Origin: JBAJNN01 sp036881905
GTDB lineage: Bacteria > Pseudomonadota > Alphaproteobacteria > Rhizobiales > Im1
Assembly: GCA_036881905.1 (NCBI GenBank)
Contig: JBAJNN010000004.1
Span: 29,584-93,583 of the forward strand
Direction of reading: 5' to 3'
DNA length: 64,000 nt
Of this stretch, positions 7,460-15,469 are shown piece by piece (positions within the stretch are counted from its first letter, which is position 1; each line of letters begins with the position of its first letter). The notes below the pieces were generated by a model. It was not told where the DNA came from. It worked only from the letters and a program-made list of their open reading frames with translations, and searched no databases. The position numbers and the translations under genes were made by a program.

Positions 7460-10400
7460 CTATACGTTGGCAAGAGGCGCGCCGGAGCGGGAGGTGCAAA
7501 CAGCGTTCACCCCTTGCGATGCGATACGCGCCAGGGCCTCAACTTCGCGGCGGATGGTTTTCACATGATCCCGCGGCGTGGTCCAGCCCTGTTTGAGTAT
7601 AAGCTTGTGATCGGGGCGCAATTTGGCGAACGCGCCTTGCCGAGCGATATAATCGACGAGTCCCGACGGATTGGCGAAATGATCGTCACGAAAACCGATC
7701 ACCACGCCTTTCGGCCCGGCATCGACCAACGCCACATTGGCGGCGCGGCAGACCAATTTAAGCGAAACCACTTCAAGCAGCTGTTCGACCTCCTTCGGCA
7801 GAGTCCCGAACCGATCGTGCAACTCGGCGGCGAACCCCTGAATATCCTGGTCGGATTCCATATCGGCGAGACGGCGGTAGAGGCCAAGCCGCAGGCTCAA
7901 ATCGTCCACATAGTGTTCAGGGATCAGCACCGCATTGCCGATATTGATCCGCGGCGACCAGGGTCCGGTCCCGACCTCCCGCCCGTCGCCGGTTCGCAGC
8001 CCGGCCACGGCCTCTTCGAGCATCTGCTGATAGAGTTCATAACCCACCTCCCTGATATGGCCGGATTGCTCATCGCCCAGCAAATTGCCGGCCCCGCGAA
8101 TATCGAGATCATGACTGGCGAGCGTAAAACCGGCGCCTAGAGTATCGAGGGATTGCAGAACCTTCAGCCGTCGTTCCGCCCCTTCCGTCAGCCCGCCCCT
8201 GGTCGGGAGCGTAAACAGCGCGTAGGCCCGTTGCTTGGAGCGCCCGATACGACCGCGAAGCTGGTAAAGCTGGGCAAGGCCGAAACGGTCGGCGCGATGC
8301 ACGATCAACGTGTTCACAGTGGGAATATCCAGCCCTGATTCGACGATGGTCGTGGACAACAGCACGTCAAATTTCCGGTCGTAGAACGCCGACATGATAT
8401 CCTCCAGCTCGCCCGGCGGCATGCGGCCATGGGCCACAACCACTTTCACCTCCGGCGCCTGGTCTGTCAGGAACTCATGCACGGGCCCAAGATCGGAAAT
8501 CCGTGGACAGACATAGAAGCTCTGGCCGGCGCGGTAATGTTCGCGCAGCAATGCCTCGCGGATCGTCACCGGATCGAAGGGGGCGATGAAGCTGCGCACC
8601 GCCAGCCGGTCCACCGGCGCGGTGGTGATCAGGGAGAGATCGCGCACACCGGTCAGCGCAAGTTGGAGCGTGCGTGGGATCGGCGTCGCCGTTAGCGTCA
8701 GCACATGGACATTGGCGCGCAACTCCTTGAGTTTCTCTTTATGTTTGACGCCGAAATGCTGCTCCTCGTCGATGACCAAAAGCCCCAGATCGCGGAACGG
8801 GTTTTTGGACCCCAGAAGAGCATGAGTGCCGATCACAATGTCGACGTCACCACGGGCAAGCCCCTTTTTCGTCGCATCGATGCGCTTGCGCGCCACCAGC
8901 CGCGACATATGCTCGATGCGCACCGGCAAACCGCGAAAACGTTCGGAAAATGTCGCATAATGCTGACGAGCGAGCAGAGTCGTCGGCACCACGACACAGA
9001 CTTGTTTACCGCTCATGACGGTCACGAAGGCGGCGCGCAGCGCGACTTCGGTCTTGCCGAACCCAACATCGCCGCACACCAGCCGGTCCATCGGGTGGCC
9101 ACTGCCCAAATCATCGATCACCGCCTTGATGGCGTCGCGCTGGTCTTCGGTCTCCTCATAGGGAAATTCGGCGCAGAATTCCTGATAAAGCCCGTCCGGC
9201 GGCGTCATAACGTCGCTTTGCCGCAAACTTCGCGCGGCGGCCGTCCTGATAAGACGCTCGGCCATATCCCTGATCCGCCCCTTCAACCGCGCCTTGCGCG
9301 CCTGCCAGCCCGCCCCGCCCAGCCTGTCGAGCTGAACGCCTGCCCGGTCCGAACCATGGCGCGACAACAGCTCGATATTTTCCACCGGCACAAACAGGCG
9401 GGCCTTGTCGGCATAGACAATCAACAGGCAATCATGCGGCGCATCGTGAACCGCGATCGTCCGCAAGCCTTCAAACCGCCCGATTCCATGATCGACATGA
9501 ACGACAAGGTCCCCGGCCGCGAGGTTTGACGCTTCCGCGATAAAATTGCCGCTTTTGCGTTTCTTGCGGGTTTGACGGATCAGGCGGTCACCTAGAATAT
9601 CCTGCTCGGCGACGACCGCCAGCTCCGGCGTCTCGAACCCGGCTTCAAGCCCGACAGTGATCACGCTCACCACTTGCCTCTCAAGGCTTATCACATCCGA
9701 CCAGCTCCGCGCTTGCGCCACCTCCATGATTCCGCGATCGCGCAAAATGCCGGCAAAACGCTCCCGCGACCCGTCGCTCCAGCAGGCCACGACAACGCGC
9801 TTGCCCTGGGTTTTAAGGGTTTCGATATGGTGTTTCAGACTTTCGAAAACATGGCACCCCTCCCGCGCTCGTTCCGGCGCGAAGTTGCGGCCTTGACGAT
9901 TTTTAAGCGATATGACGCGACGGGAAGCCGATTGTGGCGCCATAAAGGGTGTAAACCTCGCCACCGCAAGCGCGGACAAGCGCTCTTCCCATTCCGTCTC
10001 GCTCATATAAAGCCGGTCGGGCGGCAGGGGATTGTAGGGCGGGGCGCCAAAGCGGTCATGGTCGAGGGCTTGGCGGCGCGCATCGTAATAATCGGCAATG
10101 AGCGCCTGGCGTTCGCGCAAAGCCTCATCGGCCAGATGGTCGAAACCGACCGCCGCCCATTCGGCGCAATCGAACAGTGTTGCGAGCCGATCATGAAACA
10201 AGGCGAGCCAGTGCTCCATCCCCTGATAGCGTCGTCCCGCGCTGATGGCCTCATAAAGTTCATTCCGTCCCGCCCGAGCGCCGAAAGCGGCGGTATAAGA
10301 GGTGCGGAAGCGGGCAATGGTTTTATCATTGAGCGGGGCTTCGCTGGCCGGATGCAGATCAAGCCGTTCAAGCCGAGCCGTCGTGCGTTGGGAATGCGGG

Positions 10401-11020
10401 TCGAAACCGCGGATCGATTCGACCGTGTCGCCGAACAGATCGAGACGGACCGGTTGGGTAAATCCCGACGGAAAAATATCGATAATCCCGCCACGCACGG
10501 CGTAATCGCCGGGTTCGAGCACCGTTCCCGTCTGGGTAAAACCATTTTCTGAGAGGAAAGAGCGGATCCGCCCCATGGCGAGGAGACTGCCGGGAACGAC
10601 GGACAGGCAAGCCCCCGCAATCGTGTCGGGTGGCGCAATGCGCTGGATGGCGGCGTTCACCGTGGTCACAACCAGTGTCGGCCGGTCGAAGCGGCCATCA
10701 TTGAGGCGGACCAGCGTCGCCATGCGCCGGGCCACGATCTCGGCGCGCGGCGAGACTCGGTCATAGGGCAGACAATCCCAGGCCGGGAATGACACGATCT
10801 CGACATCGGGCGCGAAAAACCGCAAGGCTTCAGCCAGAGTCTTAAGGCGCCGGTCATCGCGGGCCAGATGCAGGACCGCGCGGGGTCCCTCGCGCCCGTG
10901 GGCGAGGCGCGCAATATCGGCCAGAACCAGCGCATCGCTCCCCTCCGGCGCGCCGGTAACGACCGTTGCGCCGGCCCGCGCGAACAGCAAACCAAGGGCG
11001 TCCATAGTGCCTGAATGCAT
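7460..11020 (-). CDS. mfd: Transcription-repair coupling factor Mfd
   Basis: 1186 aa, normal length. It has a UvrB-like N-terminal module, then the RNA-polymerase-interacting domain around residue 500 (GDLVVHVDHGIGRFEGL). The RecG-like SF2 motor follows, with Walker A GDVGFGKTE near residue 650, box II DEEQHFGV near 750 and SGLDIPTVNTLI. A TRCF C-terminal domain ends the protein. Mfd removes stalled RNA polymerase and recruits UvrA. The start MHSGTMDALGLLFARAG is supported by a homologous relic at 14850-14984. In many alphaproteobacteria mfd follows sdhE directly; here a 3.9-kb insert separates them. Confidence 0.97.
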   Translation of the reverse strand: MHSGTMDALGLLFARAGATVVTGAPEGSDALVLADIARLAHGREGPRAVLHLARDDRRLKTLAEALRFFAPDVEIVSFPAWDCLPYDRVSPRAEIVARRMATLVRLNDGRFDRPTLVVTTVNAAIQRIAPPDTIAGACLSVVPGSLLAMGRIRSFLSENGFTQTGTVLEPGDYAVRGGIIDIFPSGFTQPVRLDLFGDTVESIRGFDPHSQRTTARLERLDLHPASEAPLNDKTIARFRTSYTAAFGARAGRNELYEAISAGRRYQGMEHWLALFHDRLATLFDCAEWAAVGFDHLADEALRERQALIADYYDARRQALDHDRFGAPPYNPLPPDRLYMSETEWEERLSALAVARFTPFMAPQSASRRVISLKNRQGRNFAPERAREGCHVFESLKHHIETLKTQGKRVVVACWSDGSRERFAGILRDRGIMEVAQARSWSDVISLERQVVSVITVGLEAGFETPELAVVAEQDILGDRLIRQTRKKRKSGNFIAEASNLAAGDLVVHVDHGIGRFEGLRTIAVHDAPHDCLLIVYADKARLFVPVENIELLSRHGSDRAGVQLDRLGGAGWQARKARLKGRIRDMAERLIRTAAARSLRQSDVMTPPDGLYQEFCAEFPYEETEDQRDAIKAVIDDLGSGHPMDRLVCGDVGFGKTEVALRAAFVTVMSGKQVCVVVPTTLLARQHYATFSERFRGLPVRIEHMSRLVARKRIDATKKGLARGDVDIVIGTHALLGSKNPFRDLGLLVIDEEQHFGVKHKEKLKELRANVHVLTLTATPIPRTLQLALTGVRDLSLITTAPVDRLAVRSFIAPFDPVTIREALLREHYRAGQSFYVCPRISDLGPVHEFLTDQAPEVKVVVAHGRMPPGELEDIMSAFYDRKFDVLLSTTIVESGLDIPTVNTLIVHRADRFGLAQLYQLRGRIGRSKQRAYALFTLPTRGGLTEGAERRLKVLQSLDTLGAGFTLASHDLDIRGAGNLLGDEQSGHIREVGYELYQQMLEEAVAGLRTGDGREVGTGPWSPRINIGNAVLIPEHYVDDLSLRLGLYRRLADMESDQDIQGFAAELHDRFGTLPKEVEQLLEVVSLKLVCRAANVALVDAGPKGVVIGFRDDHFANPSGLVDYIARQGAFAKLRPDHKLILKQGWTTPRDHVKTIRREVEALARIASQGVNAVCTSRSGAPLANV

Positions 11021-11040
11021 GTCCCTTCACCCTGTTGATC

Positions 11041-11157
11041 GGAGCAGGCTTTAGAGCATAATTCAATCCGGAGAAGCGAGGTCAGATCAAGATTATGCTT
11101 ATAAAACAAAACGCTAGAGCGTGATTGCGGTTCAATTTGAACGCAACCCGCTCTAAT
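11041..11157 (-). repeat. Dispersed palindrome-containing repeat, copy 3
   Basis: The best-preserved copy. On the minus strand it has GAGCGGGTTGCGTTCAAAT, then ACGCTCTA, TTTTGTTTTATAAGCATAA and CTTCTCCGGATTGAAT, and ends GCTCTAAAG. GAGCG...CGCTC and the inner TTGCG...CGCAA pair to a hairpin. It lies in the leader of mfd, so it may affect mfd expression. Confidence 0.7.
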
Positions 11158-11237
11158 GGTGACGAAGCCGAAGCAAGGCAACACAAACGCCGCCTCCCCT
11201 TGCTTTGGAGCTCGAATGACCAAGTCAGCGCCTTATA

Positions 11238-12449
11238 TCACCGTTTTTTGCCGAGAGCGGGTTTCACGACAAATCTGTTAACGGCGAGAACCGACAGGGC
11301 GATCCCCACAATAATCGGAACGGTCAACAGTCTCGCGCCGGTGTCGTTCAAGACGCCGTAAATAATAGATCCCGTCAGCAAGCCGATGAATCGGACGGCT
11401 CCGTCAACGGCCTGCGTTATCCCGATGAAAAGACCGGTTTGTGCCCTTCCATGACGTCGCGAAATTTCGTCGAGATGGGGGGTGATAATGATTTCACCGA
11501 TCACGAATATGACGCCACCGATGATGACAGACCAGATATGCACCGAAAAGGCGATCGCCAGGGAGCCGGCGGAAAAAAACAGCGTCGAAAGCATCGGATA
11601 CACACTGTCTTTTATGTTTCTGGCTCTTAGATAATCAAAAACCGATGTATTGAAAAACCACGTCAATGTCACGATGGCCGTTGTGGTCGCTGCATACATG
11701 GCTGGAATCGCGCTCAGATTATGCAAACTGTCGATGATATATTTTGGCAACAGCGTTCCCCAACACCCATAGAGCAAAAAAGGTGGAACCAGATCGATAA
11801 GCTCTTTGTGAAAATCCGTAATCAAAATTGATCGGAGATGTATTTTTTTGTTGGTACATTTTTCTTTTATAAAATTTTCAGGTTTTGAAAAAGTTATTAA
11901 AAATATGCATACTGAAATAAAAAACAGTAAAAACACATATGAGATAAACGGATAGGGACCGAATTGAACGAGAATAAAGGCCCCTGCCGCGTTTCCGCAA
12001 AACGACCCGCCGGTCATCAAGCCGGCGCGCAGGGAAATCGTTCGTCTCATTCCCTTGCGACCCGCCGTTGCGATAATTCGTCTGTTGAAGACCAGGCGGG
12101 ACGTGGAGAACGCCGCCCCCAGAATGACCAGGGCAAGCGAGAGGAAAAAACCCGAGCGGCTCTCGACAATAATCAAAAAGGCGCTAATATAAAGCGCGAA
12201 AAGAATTGCCGGCCATAGAGTCGATTTAACCTTTTCGACCAGCCCCCCGACAAGGGGTGAAATCACGGATTGGGAAAGCACGAAGCTGTTGAGAAGTATG
12301 GTTGTTTCCGTATAGCTCAAGCTACTCATTTGTTGAAAGAAAACGAAAAAATAGGGTATGAACGCGCCGCGGGCCGAGAATATAAGACCATTGCTTATCG
12401 CCGCCCATACCCCCTCTGTTTCGATGCCGTCAAAGAGCCTTGCGAACAT
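11238..12449 (-). CDS. MFS transporter, probable exporter of the phosphonate cluster
   Basis: A 403-aa protein with 12 predicted membrane segments and major-facilitator features: PLVGGLVEK after helix 2 and a long cytoplasmic loop around residues 200-215. It begins 61 bases after the ATP-grasp stop on the same strand, so it is the last gene of a pepM-ATP-grasp-MFS operon. It most likely exports the small-molecule product. Base use is poorer in GC than in mfd, in keeping with transfer. Confidence 0.8.
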   Translation of the reverse strand: MFARLFDGIETEGVWAAISNGLIFSARGAFIPYFFVFFQQMSSLSYTETTILLNSFVLSQSVISPLVGGLVEKVKSTLWPAILFALYISAFLIIVESRSGFFLSLALVILGAAFSTSRLVFNRRIIATAGRKGMRRTISLRAGLMTGGSFCGNAAGAFILVQFGPYPFISYVFLLFFISVCIFLITFSKPENFIKEKCTNKKIHLRSILITDFHKELIDLVPPFLLYGCWGTLLPKYIIDSLHNLSAIPAMYAATTTAIVTLTWFFNTSVFDYLRARNIKDSVYPMLSTLFFSAGSLAIAFSVHIWSVIIGGVIFVIGEIIITPHLDEISRRHGRAQTGLFIGITQAVDGAVRFIGLLTGSIIYGVLNDTGARLLTVPIIVGIALSVLAVNRFVVKPALGKKR

Positions 12450-12471
12450 GTTTTGCCAGGTATCCTCACCA

Positions 12472-12531
12472 CGAAGCGTCTAAACGCGAAACGTCTAAAC
12501 GCGAAGCGTCTAAACGCAAAGCGTATAAAAA
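12472..12531. repeat. 15-bp tandem repeat, four units
   Basis: Units CGAAGCGTCTAAACG, CGAAACGTCTAAACG, CGAAGCGTCTAAACG and a degenerate fourth. The array covers the end of the ATP-grasp coding sequence (stop at 12510-12512) and the gap before the MFS start. A unit change would alter the spacing of the two genes but not their frames. Confidence 0.85.
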
Positions 12532-13793
12532 TGCGAATCGTCCAAAATGGAGCGCGCCACGTCTTTGAGTGTTTTTGCCCGCTCAGACTGCAACGTCAGA
12601 TTGGCCGGCGGCAAAAAACCTGCATCGGCGGGTCCTATGCGCTCTCCGGGCTTGGCTCTCACCACAGCGGAAACAAACTCGGGACAAGCCTTTTTTACTC
12701 TGTGCAAACCCGGAGCATCGACGTAAAAGCCGGGGGACTTCGGAAATGGTGAAATAACGGATACGAATTTCGCGCGCCCCGGGTTCATCGCGGGCGCGGC
12801 CATGACGGGTTTATCGCCGCGAAGAACCCTCACATACTCGCCGATAAGGGAAAACCCCAGTGCTGTTTCGACGAGAGCATTGCGCCCACCCCCTATTCTG
12901 GCGGCGGCTTCCAGCAATTTCGGCCCTTCAGCCCCCATGATCATTTCAACATGGGCGATACAGTTCGTCAGACCGAGAGCGTGAACGGCGTCTCCGGCGA
13001 GCGCAACGGCCTTTTCCTGATGATCGGGGGAAAGACTACTGGGGAGAAAGCGGGCAAGATGAGCAAAACCGGCGCGAGAGAAATCCTGATTGGTCCAAAT
13101 GTCCACGACCGGAGTCGGGTAGAAGTCGCCTTTGGAATCGACGACGACATCGACGGAAAGACACCGGCCGGAAATAAAGCTTTCGGCTTGAATGAGAACC
13201 GGTTCGTCTTCCCGGCCAAGGCGATTCAGAAAATCGCGGATAAGAATCCGATTTTTCCTGTAGGTCTCGATACTCTCCCGCTCGCTGCGACACAGCGAGA
13301 CGAACATGCTCCCAAATAGATTGACCGGTTTAAGTACAAGGGGAAATCCCGCGTCGCCGGCGAAACGAAAAAGGTCCTTTTCATTTTTGATGAGCGCAAA
13401 AGGAATCGTTTTGTCTTGCCCCAGGGATTCACGGAAACGACGGCGCATTTCCGTTTTGTCGAGAGCGCTCCTCGCCGCCTCCACCGTCGGCGCTCGATAA
13501 CCATGTTTACGGGCAATGATCGCGTGGTCCAATACGGACGTCTCAATCGTCGTGAGCAGCAGGGTATGATCATACCAACCGGAAAGCAGTTTCAGGAGAT
13601 CATCGCTCTGAGCGGTACAGCAATCGAGCGAACAAATGAGCCGAAAGTCTCTTGGATTATGCGAGGGGACCAACGGGCAGGTCTTGTCGCGAAACAGCGC
13701 AATGTCGTATCCCATATCTTGAATATGAGCGTAGTCCGTCTGCCGGACGGCACCGACGAAAATCGCCAATTTCTGTTTTCGCACTGTCTTCAT
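12510..13793 (-). CDS. ATP-grasp domain ligase
   Basis: About 427 aa from ATG 13793 (MKTVRKQKLAIF); a TTG 30 bases upstream is possible. An N-terminal Rossmann-like pre-ATP-grasp part is followed by the ATP-grasp fold: FPLVLKPVNLFGS (ATP-binding Lys), the phosphate loop region, CIAHVEMIM and the metal-binding LLEAAARIGGGRNAL. Such enzymes join a carboxylate to an amine through an acyl-phosphate. Next to PEP mutase the likely job is to make an amide or peptide bond on a phosphonate, as in phosphonopeptide pathways; the substrate is inferred only from context. Confidence 0.8.
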   Translation of the reverse strand: MKTVRKQKLAIFVGAVRQTDYAHIQDMGYDIALFRDKTCPLVPSHNPRDFRLICSLDCCTAQSDDLLKLLSGWYDHTLLLTTIETSVLDHAIIARKHGYRAPTVEAARSALDKTEMRRRFRESLGQDKTIPFALIKNEKDLFRFAGDAGFPLVLKPVNLFGSMFVSLCRSERESIETYRKNRILIRDFLNRLGREDEPVLIQAESFISGRCLSVDVVVDSKGDFYPTPVVDIWTNQDFSRAGFAHLARFLPSSLSPDHQEKAVALAGDAVHALGLTNCIAHVEMIMGAEGPKLLEAAARIGGGRNALVETALGFSLIGEYVRVLRGDKPVMAAPAMNPGRAKFVSVISPFPKSPGFYVDAPGLHRVKKACPEFVSAVVRAKPGERIGPADAGFLPPANLTLQSERAKTLKDVARSILDDSHFYTLCV

Positions 13794-13922
13794 CGTATTC
13801 CGATGCCAATTCGTCTGACACAAATTTCGATAAAGCTTGTATCGTTCCCAAACTTATTCCTAAAAAGAAAGATCATAAATTTTTAAACAGTATTTATTAA
13901 AAGAATAATTTTTAAAATTTTT

Positions 13923-14834
13923 TCATTTTTTTGGTAGATATTTTTCTTCAGAATGCTTTAACTCTTTGTAGTTCATAATAGAAAAAATTTCATCTATGGA
14001 TGCTATATCGTTTTCCGTATCTGCTATCGACTCCGTTTCTGCAATTTTGAGGGTAAGTTTTTTCATCGCCGATAGAGATGCTCGCAAAGTGTGGTTTGCC
14101 CAAATGATCAGATTGATGTTGGCGTCACGAAATTCGGCTGTCGGGGTCGTATAATAGGTGGTGGGAATAATGGCTAATGGGGCGCGGCCGGCCCATTCAC
14201 GAGCGAAGGTCAGTATTTCGTTCGCATCCGGCTTCCTTGAATGGATAAGAATAGCGTCCGCGCCGGCTTGACGATAGGCTGTCGCCCGCTCAAGCGCCGC
14301 TTTCATGCCCTGCCCGGCAATAAGAGCCTCAACCCTTGCGACAACCGTAAAATCGTCATTCGTTTGCGTATCCTTGGCCGCCCTGATTTTGCCGGTAAAT
14401 TCATCAATATCGGCCAAGGGTTGCCTTACTCCGAAAAATGAATTGATCTTGGGAAAAAGTTTGTCTTCAATGCAGACGGCGGCTATGCCGATCTTGCACA
14501 GGCGGCGGACCATGCGACGAACATTGTTGAAGTTGCCGAAGCCGGTGTCGCCATCAAGCATAATCGGAATATCGACGGCCTGCTCCATCCTATCGAGAAC
14601 ATCGATTATTTCAGATAACGAAGCCTCATTTGCGTCTCTCAACCCCATGGCCGTGGCCATTGCCAAACCAGAGGCCCATAGGCCACGAAACCCCGAGGAG
14701 GCGACAATCTTCGCGCTTAAACCATCATGGGCCTCCATAAGAAAATCAAGCTCCGGAGACTCGATCATGGCACGAAAGGCCGCAAAACTGTTTTGCGGGT
14801 TCAAATGCTGTTGTGGCGAGAAACGTTTTCTCAT
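13923..14834 (-). CDS. pepM: Phosphoenolpyruvate phosphomutase (PEP mutase)
   Basis: 303 aa of the isocitrate-lyase/PEP-mutase superfamily. It shows the mutase-specific signature EDKLFPKINSFF, LMEAHDGLSAKI at the N-terminal active-site lid, PIMLDGDTGFGNFNN for metal binding and the typical end EEKYLPK. The enzyme rearranges PEP to phosphonopyruvate, the C-P bond-forming step of nearly all phosphonate pathways. No phosphonopyruvate decarboxylase or dedicated aminotransferase is next to it, so the next step must be catalysed elsewhere or by another route. It is the first gene of the island, followed by ATP-grasp and MFS. Confidence 0.92.
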   Translation of the reverse strand: MRKRFSPQQHLNPQNSFAAFRAMIESPELDFLMEAHDGLSAKIVASSGFRGLWASGLAMATAMGLRDANEASLSEIIDVLDRMEQAVDIPIMLDGDTGFGNFNNVRRMVRRLCKIGIAAVCIEDKLFPKINSFFGVRQPLADIDEFTGKIRAAKDTQTNDDFTVVARVEALIAGQGMKAALERATAYRQAGADAILIHSRKPDANEILTFAREWAGRAPLAIIPTTYYTTPTAEFRDANINLIIWANHTLRASLSAMKKLTLKIAETESIADTENDIASIDEIFSIMNYKELKHSEEKYLPKK

Positions 14835-14849
14835 AGCCTATCCCTGACT

Positions 14850-14984
14850 TATGGGGGGAGTGTAGCACAGGTTGGCGCTCGCCAAAATAACCACAACTGT
14901 CGCGCTCGCTTACGTGAAAAGCAAGCCAAGAGCGTCCATATGACCTGAATGCATGGCCCTTCGCCCTGTTGATCGGGGCAAGCC
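14850..14984 (-). pseudogene. Second, decayed copy of the mfd 5' end
   Basis: On the minus strand from about 14955 it reads MHSGHMDALGLLFT, stop, ASATVVVILASANL. Intact mfd has MHSGTMDALGLLFARAGATVV. The upstream 30 bp (CCCTGTTGATCGG block) also match, so the homology spans 10982-11050 versus 14916-14984. The relic sits where mfd normally starts, just downstream of sdhE, on the far side of the pepM island. It records how the island came in. Confidence 0.82.
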
Positions 14985-15044
14985 TCGATGCTGTCGGAGC
15001 ACAATCAAGGCGGCGGAAACGCCGGGCCACCGCTTCAAGGCCGG

Positions 15045-15317
15045 TCACGACAAGACACCGCTCATGCCCATGAGTGCCGTCATAAGCTTAGTGTCGTATT
15101 CCGCCGGTAAGGGATGGCGTTTGAAAATCCAGCCGTAAAGCACGGTGTCGGGCAAGGCGATCAGCCGTTCCATCTCCTCCAACTCGTCGTCACCCATGGT
15201 CTCGATTCGTCGTTTCACGAAACGCCCCAGCACAAGATCCATTTCCCTCATGCCACGATGGCAGGCGCGCCAGACGATTCGGCGCCGGCGTGTATTCAAG
15301 GTTTCATCGATGCTCAT
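15045..15317 (-). CDS. sdhE: FAD assembly factor SdhE
   Basis: A 90-aa acidic protein with the SdhE signature RRGMxE-like motif (CHRGMREMDLVLGRF), then DDELEEMERLIALPDTVLYGWI. It helps insert covalent FAD into succinate dehydrogenase SdhA. The divergent recG-sdhE and downstream mfd arrangement is standard in alphaproteobacteria. The ATG at 15317 lies in a 10-bp tandem repeat that provides ATGs in all three frames, and no clear Shine-Dalgarno sequence precedes it. Confidence 0.9.
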   Translation of the reverse strand: MSIDETLNTRRRRIVWRACHRGMREMDLVLGRFVKRRIETMGDDELEEMERLIALPDTVLYGWIFKRHPLPAEYDTKLMTALMGMSGVLS

Positions 15318-15340
15318 GGATGCTCATGGGTGCTCATGGG
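15311..15340. repeat. 10-bp tandem repeat over the sdhE start
   Basis: Three units of TGCTCATGG(A/G), plus a partial fourth, include the sdhE initiator. On the minus strand each unit has ATGAGCA, and the 10-base period places successive ATGs in different frames. Slippage would change the 5' leader and the competition between start codons, though not the coding frame from the ATG at 15317. Confidence 0.8.
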
Positions 15341-15469
15341 TGTTGAAGACAGGCTCATTCATGGCCGCAAAACGCAACATTGCCCCGCTTATCCCTTGCC
15401 AGAGGATATTCGCGCACTTCATAAGCGTTTGGACTACCCTCGTCCGACAGATAGGAGGCAAACTAGCCG

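Noticed and set aside
8705..9529. 274-codon plus-strand open frame inside mfd
   Set aside because: It is the antisense shadow of the mfd motor domain, histidine/arginine-rich and without family features.
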